Shown here: one piece after another, positions 27,282 through 36,844 of the stretch
How the letters are laid out: each line of letters begins with the position of its first letter
How positions within the stretch are numbered: the stretch's first letter is position 1
From: an uncultured Porphyromonas sp.
Lineage (GTDB): Bacteria; Bacteroidota; Bacteroidia; Bacteroidales; Porphyromonadaceae
Length of the DNA stretch: 64,000 nt
Assembly (NCBI GenBank): GCA_934364985.1
Contig: CAKRMU010000001.1
Coordinates: forward strand, 1-64,000
Direction: 5' to 3'
The notes under the pieces: model-generated
Told to the model about the DNA's origin: nothing
The model's database searches: none
What the model saw: the letters and a program-made list of their open reading frames with translations, nothing else
Made by a program: the position numbers and the translations under genes

Positions 27282-27368
27282 AATGGATACCTGGTATTAA
27301 GGTTAAAAGATACCAAGTATCCATTGGGATAAATACCAGGTATTAGGAAAACAAGATACTTGGTATCC
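27282..27368. repeat. intergenic palindromic repeat cluster C
   Basis: Four near-palindromic units occur in 87 bases: GGATACCTGGTATT (27285), GATACCAAGTATCC (27309), AATACCAGGTATT (27332) and GATACTTGGTATCC (27355). Units 1 and 3 are reverse complements of each other at 12 of 13 positions. Units 2 and 4 are also near reverse complements. The order is therefore interlaced, which permits several alternative folds. The unit is shared with the other clusters of this window; the GCCGWGRCGAAT core is absent here. Confidence 0.75.
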
Positions 27369-27587
27369 TTTTGACCCTTTATTGACAATGAGAATATTTT
27401 GTTAGGTAGTCTCATAGTTTTTTAGTCATTAGACCTCTTTGATTACTTTAAAAAAGCAGAAACATTTTCACAAATCAAATTGAAGTCGAAAGTCAGTAAC
27501 GAATAGCGTTTTCTATAGCATTCTTAACTATATGCGTTTAGTCTTTATTCATGTTCCTCCATTTGATTAGTTTTGGGATATTTGTGT
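27369..27587. other. non-coding stretch before thrS promoter
   Basis: I see no gene or strong hairpin here. It separates repeat cluster C from the thrS promoter. Confidence 0.5.
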
Positions 27588-27595
27588 TACCTTTG
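27588..27595 (+). promoter_or_regulatory. -7 element for thrS operon
   Basis: TACCTTTG lies 31 bases before the thrS ATG. A TTTG at 27562-27565 is 22 bases upstream, slightly more than the usual 19-20 spacing, so the -33 is uncertain. Confidence 0.6.
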
Positions 27596-27626
27596 TAGGA
27601 AATTATATAGTTGGCTATTTAATGAC

Positions 27627-29612
27627 ATGAGTACCAAGAGTATTATTATAACTTTCCCAGATGGTTCGGAAAGAGAATATCGAGAAGGAATAACTCCACT
27701 TGAAATTGCTAATGACATTAGTCCACGGTTAGCTAAGGATGTGCTTGCTGCTACGGTGGGTGGTGAAATTGTGGATTTAACGCGTCCTATTAATGAGTGT
27801 ACTACGCTAAAACTTCATAAGTGGGAGGATGATGAAGCCAAGCATGCCTTTTGGCATACTAGTGCACACTTAATGGCTGAAGCTCTTCAGGAGCTATATC
27901 CTGGCATTAAATTTGGAATAGGACCTGCTATTGAGAATGGTTTTTATTATGATGTAGATCCTGGTGAGAACGTACAGATCAAGGAGTCTGATTTGCCCGC
28001 AATCGAGGATAAGATGCGAGATCTTGTAGCAAAAAAGGAAGCTTTAGTCCGTAAGAGTATCTCTAAAGATGATGCTTTAGATTTTTGGAAACACAAAGGG
28101 GATCACTATAAAGTGGAGCTTATCAACGATCTTGAGGACGGAACGATTACCACTTACACACAGGGAGGATTCACCGACCTATGTCGTGGTCCACACCTCC
28201 CAAGTACCGAGCCAATAAAGGCTATAAAGCTACTTAGCGTAGCAGGTGCTTATTGGCGAGGCGATGTCACACGCCCACAGCTCACACGTATTTACGGGAT
28301 AACCTTCCCAAGAAAGAAGATGCTTGATGAATATCTTGAGCTATTAGAGCAGGCAAAACAGCGTGATCACCGAAAGATAGGAAAAGAATTAGAGCTTTTC
28401 GCTTTCTCGCAAAATGTGGGTCTCGGCTTGCCATTATGGTTGCCAAGAGGTACGCAACTTCGCTTACAACTTGAGGAATATCTTCGCAAGATTCAGAAGC
28501 AATATGGGTATGAGCAAGTGATGACACCCCATATCGGCAATATTAATCTCTACAAAACTTCAGGGCATTATGCAAAGTATAAAGATGATGCATTCCGTCC
28601 AATTGAGACACCACAAGAGGGCGAAGTGTTTATGCTTAAGCCGATGAATTGTCCCCACCACTGCGAAATATACAAAACCAAGCCAAGAAGCTATAGAGAT
28701 TTACCTGTACGCTTGGCCGAGTTTGGTACCGTGTATCGCTATGAGCAGAGTGGAGAACTACATGGACTGACACGAGTAAGGAGTTTTACACAGGATGATG
28801 CACACCTATTTTGTCGCCCTGACCAGATAAAAGATGAATTTATCAAGGTGATGGATATCATCTTTATCATCTTTAAAGCCCTTAACTTTACACAATACGA
28901 AGCCCAAATTTCACTTCGCGACCCCAATAATAAGGAAAAGTACATAGGATCAGATGAAAACTGGGAAAAGGCAGAACAAGCAATCATTGAGGCGTGCGAG
29001 GAGACAGGGCTAAAGACCCACAAAGAATATGGTGAGGCGGCATTCTATGGTCCAAAGCTTGACTTTATGGTTAAAGATGCTATCGGACGGCGGTGGCAGT
29101 TAGGTACCATTCAAGTCGATTATAACTTACCAGAAAGATTCGAGCTTGAGTATACAGGAGAGGATAATCAGAAGCATCGTCCGGTGATGATACATAGAGC
29201 ACCATTTGGCTCAATGGAGCGTTTTGTGGCAGTGCTGATCGAACATACTGGTGGAAAATTTCCATTGTGGTTAGCTCCTGATCAAGTTGCCATCTTACCT
29301 ATTTCCGATCGTTTTAACGACTATGCTTATAACGTCTTGAAAGAGCTGGCAAAGCAAGATATCAGAGCTTTCGTAGATGACAGAGCCGAAAAAATAGGAC
29401 GAAAGATCCGCGATAACGAATTAAAACGTATTCCATATCTTCTAATCGTTGGCGAAAAAGAAGCAGAAGAAGGTACCGTCTCAGTAAGAATTCAGGGAAA
29501 AGGAGATGAAGGTTCAGAAAAAATTAGTACCTTTGCAAGCCGTGTGCTAAAGGAAGTAGATGGACAGATGAATGCTTGGCGTTATGAGCAGGCATCTACC
29601 AACGACAATTAA
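27627..29612 (+). CDS. thrS: threonyl-tRNA synthetase
   Basis: This 661-residue class II synthetase has an N-terminal TGS domain (about 1-62), a second SAD editing domain with [11 protein letters not shown] and [14 protein letters not shown], a class II core ([47 protein letters not shown] signature [11 protein letters not shown]), and an anticodon-binding C-terminus ([14 protein letters not shown]). The start at ATG 27627 is used because [14 protein letters not shown] is the family N-terminus. It heads the thrS-infC-rpmI-rplT operon, the common bacterial arrangement. Confidence 0.97.
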   Translation: MSTKSIIITFPDGSEREYREGITPLEIANDISPRLAKDVLAATVGGEIVDLTRPINECTTLKLHKWEDDEAKHAFWHTSAHLMAEALQELYPGIKFGIGPAIENGFYYDVDPGENVQIKESDLPAIEDKMRDLVAKKEALVRKSISKDDALDFWKHKGDHYKVELINDLEDGTITTYTQGGFTDLCRGPHLPSTEPIKAIKLLSVAGAYWRGDVTRPQLTRIYGITFPRKKMLDEYLELLEQAKQRDHRKIGKELELFAFSQNVGLGLPLWLPRGTQLRLQLEEYLRKIQKQYGYEQVMTPHIGNINLYKTSGHYAKYKDDAFRPIETPQEGEVFMLKPMNCPHHCEIYKTKPRSYRDLPVRLAEFGTVYRYEQSGELHGLTRVRSFTQDDAHLFCRPDQIKDEFIKVMDIIFIIFKALNFTQYEAQISLRDPNNKEKYIGSDENWEKAEQAIIEACEETGLKTHKEYGEAAFYGPKLDFMVKDAIGRRWQLGTIQVDYNLPERFELEYTGEDNQKHRPVMIHRAPFGSMERFVAVLIEHTGGKFPLWLAPDQVAILPISDRFNDYAYNVLKELAKQDIRAFVDDRAEKIGRKIRDNELKRIPYLLIVGEKEAEEGTVSVRIQGKGDEGSEKISTFASRVLKEVDGQMNAWRYEQASTNDN

Positions 29613-29682
29613 AGGATTTAGATAACGACAAATATTGCAAGTACAAGAGGAAATATTAGATAGACAATAACGAACATACTGA

Positions 29683-30309
29683 ATGGCGAATATAGACAGA
29701 CGTAACCCAAAAGGAGGGAAAGCCGATGAACCTCAAGAAAGAATCAATGAGCAGATAAAAGCTCGCGAGGTGAGGTTAGTTGGCGACAATGTAGAGCAAG
29801 GCATCTATCCTATTCATGAGGCACGAAGAATTGCCGATGAACAGGACCTTGACTTGGTTGAGATATCGCGAAATGCTGAGCCACCTGTATGTAAGATTTT
29901 AGACTATCAGAAATACCTGTACCAGCAAAAGAAAAAAGCCAAAGAGCAAAAGGCAAAGCAAACCAAGATGGTAGTCAAAGAGGTTCGCTTTGGTCCCCAG
30001 ACAGACGATCACGACTATGAGTTTAAGCTACGTCATGCTAAGAGCTTTTTGGAAGAGGGAAATAAGGTAAAGGCCTATGTGTTTTTCCGTGGCAGGTCCA
30101 TCGTGTTTAAGGATCAAGGGGAGCTTCTATTGCTCCGCTTTGCACAGGATCTTGAGAATTACGCTAAGGTTGACCAGATGCCTAAGCTTGAAGGAAAGAG
30201 AATGATCATTATGTTTTCTCCTAAAAAGCAATCAGGCAAGAGAAAAGAAAGTAATAAGACAGAGCAAAAGCCGAAGTCGGAAATTAATGATGAAGACAAC
30301 GCCGAGTAA
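29683..30309 (+). CDS. infC: translation initiation factor IF-3
   Basis: The protein has 208 residues. N-domain with [17 protein letters not shown] and [21 protein letters not shown], a basic Lys/Gln-rich linker (about 85-105), then the C-domain with [30 protein letters not shown], written here as consecutive motifs KEVRFGPQ and DHDYEFK. It binds the 30S subunit and checks the start codon. The C-terminal tail is Lys/Glu-rich. It follows thrS and precedes rpmI by 38 bases in the same operon. Confidence 0.95.
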   Translation: MANIDRRNPKGGKADEPQERINEQIKAREVRLVGDNVEQGIYPIHEARRIADEQDLDLVEISRNAEPPVCKILDYQKYLYQQKKKAKEQKAKQTKMVVKEVRFGPQTDDHDYEFKLRHAKSFLEEGNKVKAYVFFRGRSIVFKDQGELLLLRFAQDLENYAKVDQMPKLEGKRMIIMFSPKKQSGKRKESNKTEQKPKSEINDEDNAE

Positions 30310-30347
30310 TGTCGAAGATGTTTATAACTATATAATAATTGATCGGA

Positions 30348-30545
30348 ATGCCTAAGATGAAGACTAATCCCGGTGCCAAGAAGAGATTTACTCTCACCGG
30401 ATCAGGTAAAATCAAACGCAAACATGCTTACAAGAGTCATATCTTGACTAAAAAAACCAAAAAGCAAAAAAGAGCTCTCACCAATACTGGGTTAGTTCAC
30501 CACGTTGATGAGAAAGGTATTAAAAAGCTTTTAGGAATTGGGTGA
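30348..30545 (+). CDS. rpmI: 50S ribosomal protein L35
   Basis: The protein is 65 residues and strongly basic, with the L35 motifs [13 protein letters not shown] and [18 protein letters not shown]. The ATG at 30348 gives the normal MPKMKT start. An upstream TTG is not used. It is followed after 119 bases by rplT; that spacer carries possible leader structure. Confidence 0.96.
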   Translation: MPKMKTNPGAKKRFTLTGSGKIKRKHAYKSHILTKKTKKQKRALTNTGLVHHVDEKGIKKLLGIG

Positions 30546-30558
30546 GAATAGTCTCATA

Positions 30559-30643
30559 GTGAGCAGAGAACAAAAGAGATTTTTATAACAGGGTGTGTAG
30601 CTATTATCACAAGTGCAACCACTATATTAGTGATGCCGCTCAC
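30559..30643 (+). promoter_or_regulatory. possible rplT autoregulatory structure in rpmI-rplT spacer
   Basis: GTGAGC (30559-30564) can pair with GCTCAC (30638-30643) over a distance of about 75 bases, enclosing a perfect small hairpin CACTA/TAGTG at 30620-30632. In other bacteria this operon is repressed by L20 binding to an mRNA structure. Whether this one acts that way is unproven. Confidence 0.35.
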
Positions 30644-30664
30644 CTCCATTAGATTTTTAGAACA

Positions 30665-31018
30665 ATGCCAAGATCAGTAAATCACGTCGCCTCAAGGGCA
30701 AAGAGAAAGAAGATTTTAAAGAAAACCCGTGGCTATTATGGTGCCAGAAAAAACGTATGGACGGTAGCCAAGAATACGTGGGAAAAGGGTCTGCAGTATG
30801 CTTATCGTGATCGCAAGACTAAGAAACGTAACTTCCGCTCTTTATGGATCCAGCGTATTAATGCTGCTGTAAGAGAGGAGGGACTCTCTTACTCCAAGTT
30901 TATGGGTATGCTTAAAGCAAATGGTATAGATATCAATAGGAAGGTACTTGCAGACCTTGCTATGAATCATCCAGAAGCTTTTAAAGCAATAGTTAAGCAG
31001 GTTCAACCTTCAAAGTAA
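30665..31018 (+). CDS. rplT: 50S ribosomal protein L20
   Basis: The protein has 117 residues, basic, with N-terminal [19 protein letters not shown] and the conserved RGYYGARKN and [19 protein letters not shown] segments, given in parts. It binds 23S rRNA early in 50S assembly and is the usual translational repressor of its own operon. A strong terminator follows about 100 bases downstream, closing thrS-infC-rpmI-rplT. Confidence 0.96.
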   Translation: MPRSVNHVASRAKRKKILKKTRGYYGARKNVWTVAKNTWEKGLQYAYRDRKTKKRNFRSLWIQRINAAVREEGLSYSKFMGMLKANGIDINRKVLADLAMNHPEAFKAIVKQVQPSK

Positions 31019-31118
31019 TTGCGTAAGCATTAGAAAGGTTTTTATTGTAAAATGAATCTCCATTAGCCCATTACGAATAGGGTGATATCCTAATAAATCG
31101 GGGATTATGGAGAAATCG

Positions 31119-31170
31119 AAAAGGAGGGTGTGCCGAAAGTATTCTTTTGACACACCCTCCTTTCTTTTAT
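31119..31170 (+). terminator. intrinsic terminator of the thrS-rplT operon
   Basis: AAAGGAGGGTGTG (31120-31132) pairs perfectly with CACACCCTCCTTT (31151-31163) across an 18-base loop, followed by a T-rich tract. Confidence 0.92.
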
Positions 31171-31204
31171 CAGAGTCTATAAGATAGGCTTTTAAATAGA
31201 GGAA

Positions 31205-32428
31205 ATGGAGCAAGACATTAGCAGTGCTAAAAACATACGAATTGGGGATTACACCTATGAATTACCTCAAGATAGAATTGCAAAATATCCATTAAGAAAA
31301 AGAGATGATGCTAAGCTTCTCTGTTACTTAGATGGGCATATCATTGAGGGGCATTTTACAGATATAGTTGATTACTTACCTAAAGATTCTGTAATGGTAG
31401 TCAATACTACCAAAGTGATAAGAGCAAGACTTGAATTTTTTAGATCTACGGGAGCTCGTATTGAAGTCTTTTGTCTCGAACCTCATGAACCAGCACTTTA
31501 TGAGCAATCTTTAGCAACTAAAGGTGAAGTTGTATGGCATTGCCTCGTAGGACAGTCTAAGAAATGGAAAGAGGATTTTTTGGTTCGCCCACTTAACGAG
31601 GGGGGGGTATTAAGAGTTAGTAGGTTAGACACTCCTCTTCCCAATGGTGCATTAATAAAATTTGAATGGGATAGCAATCAAACTTTTGGTGAATTGTTAG
31701 AGAGTTTGGGTGAATTACCTATTCCTCCATATTTGAATAGGCGTACGGAGGAGAGTGATCTTAAAGACTACCAAACTATTTACGCGACACAAGAAGGTAG
31801 TGTTGCAGCACCTACGGCAGGGCTTCATTTTACACGTGAGCTACTTGATCGTATAGCATGTAAAGGTATCAGAGAGATACCTGTGACACTTCATGTGGGG
31901 GCAGGCACTTTCCTCCCTGTTAAAAGTGAAACAATGGGGGGGCATACTATGCATACTGAGTTCATTGAAGTGCATAAAGATAGTATCCAAATGCTGTATG
32001 AAGGTATTCAAAATCACCACCCAATAGTATCGATAGGTACGACGAGCACTCGCACTTTAGAGAGCCTTTATTATATGGGTATCAGACTTATTAGTGGTGA
32101 AAAAGATCCTTTTATTGTTCCTCAATGGATGCCTTACTCATTGACGGAAGATGTGGGGATTAAAGAAGCTTTTACTGCTATTTTAGATTGGTTAAAATCT
32201 GAGCATAAGGACACTATAGTAGGCGAGACTCAGCTAATGATAGCTCCAGGTTTTACCTATAGGATTGTTGATTATTTAGTAACAAACTTTCATCAGCCTA
32301 ATAGTACGTTGTTACTGCTTGTTGCTGCTTTTGTGGGTGATGATTGGCATAAGATTTACGATTATGCATTGTCCCATGACTTCCGATTCCTTAGTTATGG
32401 CGACGGATCATTATTGAAAAAACGATGA
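31205..32428 (+). CDS. queA: tRNA preQ1(34) S-adenosylmethionine ribosyltransferase-isomerase
   Basis: The protein has 407 residues. It adds the cyclopentenediol ring in queuosine synthesis at tRNA position 34. Motifs: YELPQDRIAKYPL near the start, PIPPYLNR, the family region GSVAAPTAGLHFT, LHVGAGTFLPV, GTTSTRTLES and the C-terminal NFHQPNSTLLLLVAA. It is about 50 residues longer than the E. coli enzyme, mostly through an insertion near residues 90-130. It lies alone after the L20 terminator. Confidence 0.95.
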   Translation: MEQDISSAKNIRIGDYTYELPQDRIAKYPLRKRDDAKLLCYLDGHIIEGHFTDIVDYLPKDSVMVVNTTKVIRARLEFFRSTGARIEVFCLEPHEPALYEQSLATKGEVVWHCLVGQSKKWKEDFLVRPLNEGGVLRVSRLDTPLPNGALIKFEWDSNQTFGELLESLGELPIPPYLNRRTEESDLKDYQTIYATQEGSVAAPTAGLHFTRELLDRIACKGIREIPVTLHVGAGTFLPVKSETMGGHTMHTEFIEVHKDSIQMLYEGIQNHHPIVSIGTTSTRTLESLYYMGIRLISGEKDPFIVPQWMPYSLTEDVGIKEAFTAILDWLKSEHKDTIVGETQLMIAPGFTYRIVDYLVTNFHQPNSTLLLLVAAFVGDDWHKIYDYALSHDFRFLSYGDGSLLKKR

Positions 32429-32500
32429 ATACATCGCACCGGATATTAATCAGATATACATGTAGACAGAAACGTTTTAGCTTTTTCCAAAGCCAGAATC

Positions 32501-34177
32501 GTGGTGGCAGAAAATATTAATAGAAAGATTCTCAAGCTTGCTTTTCCCAATATATTGAGCAATCTTACCGTCCCACTCTTAGGGATGGTGGATATTGCTC
32601 TATCTGGACACTTAGATAATTCATATGCTATTGGTGCTATTGCTGTTGGGACAACTGTCTTTAATCTTATTTATTGGAATTTCTCATTCCTTAGAATGGG
32701 AACGACAGGTCTTACGGCTCAATCTAATGGTAAGGGAGATACCGAGGCTATGGGTCGTAACCTATCACAGTCGGTTTGCATTGCACTAATCGCCAGCATT
32801 ATTATTCTTGCTTTACAGAAGCCACTTCTTAGTCTATCGTTATCGGTTCTTGTTCTTGATGAACATTTAACGAACTATGTAACCACATATTATAGCATTC
32901 TTATATGGGGAGCTCCTGCACTATTATGCACCTATGCTCTCAATGGATGGCTCATTGGGATGCAAAATACATGGTTACCGATGGTGATAAGTATTGTGAC
33001 CAATGTTACAAATATTGCAGTGAGTGCAGGCTTAGTTCTTTGTGGGAATATGGGCATTTCAGGAATAGCTATTGGGACACTTGTGTCACAATGTTTAGGA
33101 GTAATTCTATTAGCTATTGGTGCTTTTGTATTATATATCCGTAAAGGTCACGTAGTATTGCCAAGGTATTTTTCAGATATTAAAGTGGACTTAGGGGGTT
33201 ATTTTGGCACCAACATTCATATCTTTCTCCGTACATTTCTTCTCGCCACCGTCTCTTTATTTTTCACTTACTCAGGATCGCATCAAGGGGCTATGGTTCT
33301 TGCTGGCAATGCCTTGCTTTATCAGTTCTTCACTTTCTTTAGTTACTTTATTGATGGCTTTGCTTTTGCCGGTGAGGCTTTAGTGGGGCATTATTATGGG
33401 ATGAAGGAGCGTGCTTTTTTAAAAAAAAGCATTCGCTTATTAGTTATCTGGGGTGCAGGATTAGCTGTCGTAAGTAGTTTATTGTATTTAATTTTCGGAA
33501 ATGATTTCCTTGCAATTTTAACAGATAAAACTGAAATCATATCATTCATTCAGCCTTATTTACCATGGGTTTATATCATACCTATCATGGGGTTCCTTGC
33601 ATTTATTTATGATGGGGTATTTGTTGGGGTCACTGCCACACGCGAAATGTTTATAAGTATGTTGGTGGCTGTAGTGGTATTTTGTATTCTATACTATATC
33701 TCCCCTTTTGCCGATATAAACCATTCATTATGGTTCGCCTTTGTCATATATCTATTAATTAGAGGGATTGTGCAACTCTTTATTTCCAAACGCTTAGAAG
33801 GCATAGGGTGCCCCTTTTTATATACTTATTATTTATCCATCGGTAGCACTATAATGGATAATAGGGATAAGATAAATATGATACTTAAGGAGACATTTCC
33901 TAATGGTTTATTATCGAGCTTTACAACCTCTAAAGATATTACTGGGAGGAGCGAAAAAGTATACCTTAATAGCGTGATGAGGATTGAAAGCTCTCTGACA
34001 CTTAGCGAGATTCAGACTTTAACTAAGCAAATGGAGGCTGAATGTGGGCGAGATAGAGCGTCTAACGAGGTAGCTTTGGACATTGATGTTGTGCTACAAG
34101 ACGGGCATATATTGAGGGAAAAAGACTATTCAAGGGATTATTTTCAAAATGGCTATAAGGAGATATCACATATATAG
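32501..34177 (+). CDS. MATE efflux transporter fused to an HPPK-like domain
   Basis: The protein has 558 residues. Residues about 1-436 are a DinF-type MATE transporter with 12 hydrophobic segments and the start FPNILSNLTVPLLGMVDIALSGH. From about 439 a soluble domain follows: YYLSIGSTIMDNRDKINMIL, VYLNSVMRIESSLT, and LDIDVVLQDGHIL. This order (G-S-T/N-x-x-D-N, then FLN-x-V, then LDIDLL) is that of 6-hydroxymethyl-dihydropterin pyrophosphokinase (FolK). The domain is complete in layout but GST replaces the usual GSN. MATE proteins are typically about 440-460 residues, so the extra domain is a real addition or a lost stop between neighbouring genes. The start is GTG. Confidence 0.7.
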   Translation: MVAENINRKILKLAFPNILSNLTVPLLGMVDIALSGHLDNSYAIGAIAVGTTVFNLIYWNFSFLRMGTTGLTAQSNGKGDTEAMGRNLSQSVCIALIASIIILALQKPLLSLSLSVLVLDEHLTNYVTTYYSILIWGAPALLCTYALNGWLIGMQNTWLPMVISIVTNVTNIAVSAGLVLCGNMGISGIAIGTLVSQCLGVILLAIGAFVLYIRKGHVVLPRYFSDIKVDLGGYFGTNIHIFLRTFLLATVSLFFTYSGSHQGAMVLAGNALLYQFFTFFSYFIDGFAFAGEALVGHYYGMKERAFLKKSIRLLVIWGAGLAVVSSLLYLIFGNDFLAILTDKTEIISFIQPYLPWVYIIPIMGFLAFIYDGVFVGVTATREMFISMLVAVVVFCILYYISPFADINHSLWFAFVIYLLIRGIVQLFISKRLEGIGCPFLYTYYLSIGSTIMDNRDKINMILKETFPNGLLSSFTTSKDITGRSEKVYLNSVMRIESSLTLSEIQTLTKQMEAECGRDRASNEVALDIDVVLQDGHILREKDYSRDYFQNGYKEISHI

Positions 34178-34410
34178 CTTTCTGTATCGCATATTTTCAT
34201 CTTATTACAGGCTTTTTATCTTATCCCTTGTTGTTCATTTAGATATCCGAATCAACACAAAGTTTTTTTGCACGAACTTTTCATAATCAATTGTGTAAAA
34301 AGATATGCGTTAATGGACAGCGTGAGTAGATTTCTAAGAATAGATTAATCGATAACTCTATCTCTAATATTATTGATGGGTAAAAAAGAATGTCTGATAT
34401 TTACCTAAAA
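34178..34410. other. non-coding stretch
   Basis: I see no gene here. It follows the MATE-HPPK gene and leads into repeat cluster D. Confidence 0.5.
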
Positions 34411-34472
34411 GGATTCCCTAAATTCGCCGTGGCGAATTTAGGGAATTCGCTGATGCAAATACTGGGTATTCA
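34411..34472. repeat. intergenic palindromic repeat cluster D
   Basis: A perfect 15-base inverted repeat, TTCCCTAAATTCGCC (34414-34428) and GGCGAATTTAGGGAA (34431-34445), is separated by only two bases and can extend to 18 pairs with one G-U. The centre is GCCGTGGCGAAT, a variant of the core seen in clusters A and E. A half-site AATACTGGGTATTC follows at 34458-34471. No T-run follows, so it is not a classical terminator. Confidence 0.8.
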
Positions 34473-34607
34473 TATTTTACTCTATTAGGGAGTCAAATTT
34501 GGGAATAATTATCACTATATAATGATATATGACCAATATGATACTTATTCATAAAGCCTTCACACAGCACCATTTATCGTTCGGTTTTCTTATAAAGTGA
34601 AAAATGG

Positions 34608-34615
34608 TATCTTTG
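34608..34615 (+). promoter_or_regulatory. -7 element upstream of Crp/Fnr gene
   Basis: TATCTTTG lies 20 bases before the ATG at 34636. The -33 region is weak, so regulation by an activator is possible. Confidence 0.5.
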
Positions 34616-34635
34616 TTTGGTGATTGATAGAGGTT

Positions 34636-35343
34636 ATGAAGGAAAAAACGGAACTACGGAAGGAGAATAGTCCACATCTCTCTAATATAATGCCGAAGCT
34701 TTGGAGCCTACTCTCCGATGAGGAGCGGGAGGAATTGATTATTTGGTCAAGCTACTATATTTATAAGCGTGGCGAAGTAATTTATGACGCTAAAGTTATT
34801 CCTCAAAATGCTTACATACTGGTTTCCGGTCAAGTAAAGATAACTCAGGAAGCAGATCGCACGCAAATTCTCAGTTTAATCAGAGCAAGAGAATTTTTTG
34901 GATACGAAGCATATTTTTCGTCTGAAACTCCCCTAACCAGAGCTACCGCTGTTGAAAATAGTTTAGTATGCCTTGTCCCTATCAGAAGTTTGGAACTTAT
35001 CTTAAAGAATAATCCTAAAGTGGGATTATACTTTATGGATGACTTGGCGGTACGACTTAGGGAGCGGAATCAGATGATCATTACACTCACACAAAAGCAT
35101 ACTCGTGGACGCCTCGCGGAGAGCCTTTTATTGCTAAAACGAAAATATGGGTCTGAGATTGACGGAAGGACTATTAGGGCTTACCTGACGAGAAATGAAT
35201 TGGCTGACCTGAGTAATATGACCACAAGTAATGCCGTTAGGACGCTCAGAAGTTTTCAAGAAGAGGGGGTTATCGGACTCAATGGTAGGCGTATCAAAGT
35301 GCTTGATGAGGAGAAATTAAAGCGAATTAGTCGCTTAGGTTAA
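34636..35343 (+). CDS. Crp/Fnr-family transcriptional regulator
   Basis: The protein has 235 residues. N-terminal cyclic-nucleotide-binding-type beta-barrel (about 30-130), a long dimer helix (DDLAVRLRERNQMIITL) and a C-terminal winged helix with LTRNELADLSNMTTSNAVRTLRSFQEEG as consecutive motifs LTRNELADL and TSNAVRTLR. It lacks the four N-terminal Cys of FNR and no CRP-type phosphate-binding RES signature is clear, so the ligand is unknown. The ATG at 34636 is preferred over an upstream TTG. It is followed after 99 bases by a MATE transporter, its possible target. Confidence 0.88.
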   Translation: MKEKTELRKENSPHLSNIMPKLWSLLSDEEREELIIWSSYYIYKRGEVIYDAKVIPQNAYILVSGQVKITQEADRTQILSLIRAREFFGYEAYFSSETPLTRATAVENSLVCLVPIRSLELILKNNPKVGLYFMDDLAVRLRERNQMIITLTQKHTRGRLAESLLLLKRKYGSEIDGRTIRAYLTRNELADLSNMTTSNAVRTLRSFQEEGVIGLNGRRIKVLDEEKLKRISRLG

Positions 35344-35442
35344 GTTTCTTTTAGTCAAGACTTAGCCGTCCTCAGTTTTATAAACTTATATTGTCATTAT
35401 CAAACGATTAGGGCAAATAATGTCCGTGATAAGTATATAGCA

Positions 35443-36831
35443 ATGTCATCGAAAAACGTTAGTTATTCAAATAGTAAAGAGCGAAGCATTTCGCCTAATG
35501 ACTTAGGGTCATTGCCTATCGGTCGGCTGTTGAGGTATTATGCAGTCCCTTCAATTGTAGGGACTATCGTTAACTCACTTTACAATTTAGTAGATCGCAT
35601 TTTTATAGGTCAAGGGGTAGGGGGATTGGCTATTTCCGGTCTTGCTTTGACGTTTCCAATACTTGTCTTTTTACAAGCTTTTGGTATGTTGGTGGGGGTA
35701 GGTGCAGCATCCCGCATTTCTATTCTTTTAGGGCAAAAGAAGCATGATGATGCTGAGAATCTCTTAGGGAATGCATTTGTTTTATCGGTGTTACTAAGCG
35801 TTGTAACCATTGCTCTTTGTTATTTCTATATGGAACCCTTGCTTTTTGCTTTTGGAGCTTCAGCAGATACCCTCCCTTATGCCGAAGATTATTTAAGCAT
35901 CGTTATCCCAGGAAATATCTTTGCTAATCTTACTTTTTCTTATAATGCAGTGATGCGCTCTACTGGGTATCCACGTAAAGCGATGGTTACTATGATAATA
36001 GGAGCAGTACTTAATGTGCTATTTGATGCACTATTTATCTTTGTATTTGATTGGGGTATTAAAGGTGCGGCAGTAGCTACCGTATTGAGTATGTTTGTGG
36101 GAATGCTCTTTGTGTTGCATCACTTCTTAGACAAACGAAATTTTCTACTTATTCGTGCTAAATATTTCAAATTTAAATGGGGATATATCGCAAGTATCCT
36201 CAGTATTGGTGTCGCTCCTTTTGTGATGCAATTGGCTACAAGCATGGTACAAGTGATCAAAAATACTTCACTTGTCAAGTATGGGGGGGATTATGCAGTA
36301 GGTGCTTTTGGTATCTCAAATAGTATTACAGTGGTGATTTTCATGCTTATCCTTGGTCTCGCAATGGGAATGCAACCTATTGTCGGTTTTAACTATGGGG
36401 CAGGAGATCTCAAAAGAGTGAAAGAGGCATATATGATTACGATGAAACTCAACGTACTTATCAGTACTATAGGTGTGGTCATTGCTCAGTGTTTTCCTGA
36501 AGCTTTAGTTCGAGCGTTTACTACAGATGCACAGTTGATTGATATATCGGTCACAGCTGTTCGGATAGAGATACTGGCTTTTTGGGCAGCCGCATTTCAA
36601 GTCACCACAGGACACTTCTTCCAAAGCATTGGTTATGCTAAAACGTCTTTACTAATTAGTCTGTCGCGACAAGTATTATTCCTAATCCCTTTGCTCTATC
36701 TACTGCCTCTGAAGTGGGGCCTTAATGGTGTTTGGATATCCGCACCAGCATCTGATATACTCTCATTTGTAATATCAATGATTGTAATTATTCGTTTCTT
36801 TAGAAAGTACGATACATTAATGACCATTTAA
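35443..36831 (+). CDS. MATE-family multidrug efflux transporter
   Basis: This 462-residue membrane protein has twelve hydrophobic segments and two homologous halves. MATE features include RYYAVPSIVGTIVNSLYNLVDRIFIGQG in the first half (as RYYAVPSIVG and NLVDRIFIG) and the matching GVAPFVMQLATSMVQVIKN in the second. It pumps cationic drugs out with sodium or protons. It is distinct from the DinF-type MATE upstream and has normal length with no extra domain. Confidence 0.93.
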   Translation: MSSKNVSYSNSKERSISPNDLGSLPIGRLLRYYAVPSIVGTIVNSLYNLVDRIFIGQGVGGLAISGLALTFPILVFLQAFGMLVGVGAASRISILLGQKKHDDAENLLGNAFVLSVLLSVVTIALCYFYMEPLLFAFGASADTLPYAEDYLSIVIPGNIFANLTFSYNAVMRSTGYPRKAMVTMIIGAVLNVLFDALFIFVFDWGIKGAAVATVLSMFVGMLFVLHHFLDKRNFLLIRAKYFKFKWGYIASILSIGVAPFVMQLATSMVQVIKNTSLVKYGGDYAVGAFGISNSITVVIFMLILGLAMGMQPIVGFNYGAGDLKRVKEAYMITMKLNVLISTIGVVIAQCFPEALVRAFTTDAQLIDISVTAVRIEILAFWAAAFQVTTGHFFQSIGYAKTSLLISLSRQVLFLIPLLYLLPLKWGLNGVWISAPASDILSFVISMIVIIRFFRKYDTLMTI

Positions 36832-36844
36832 TTTATTAGGGCGT

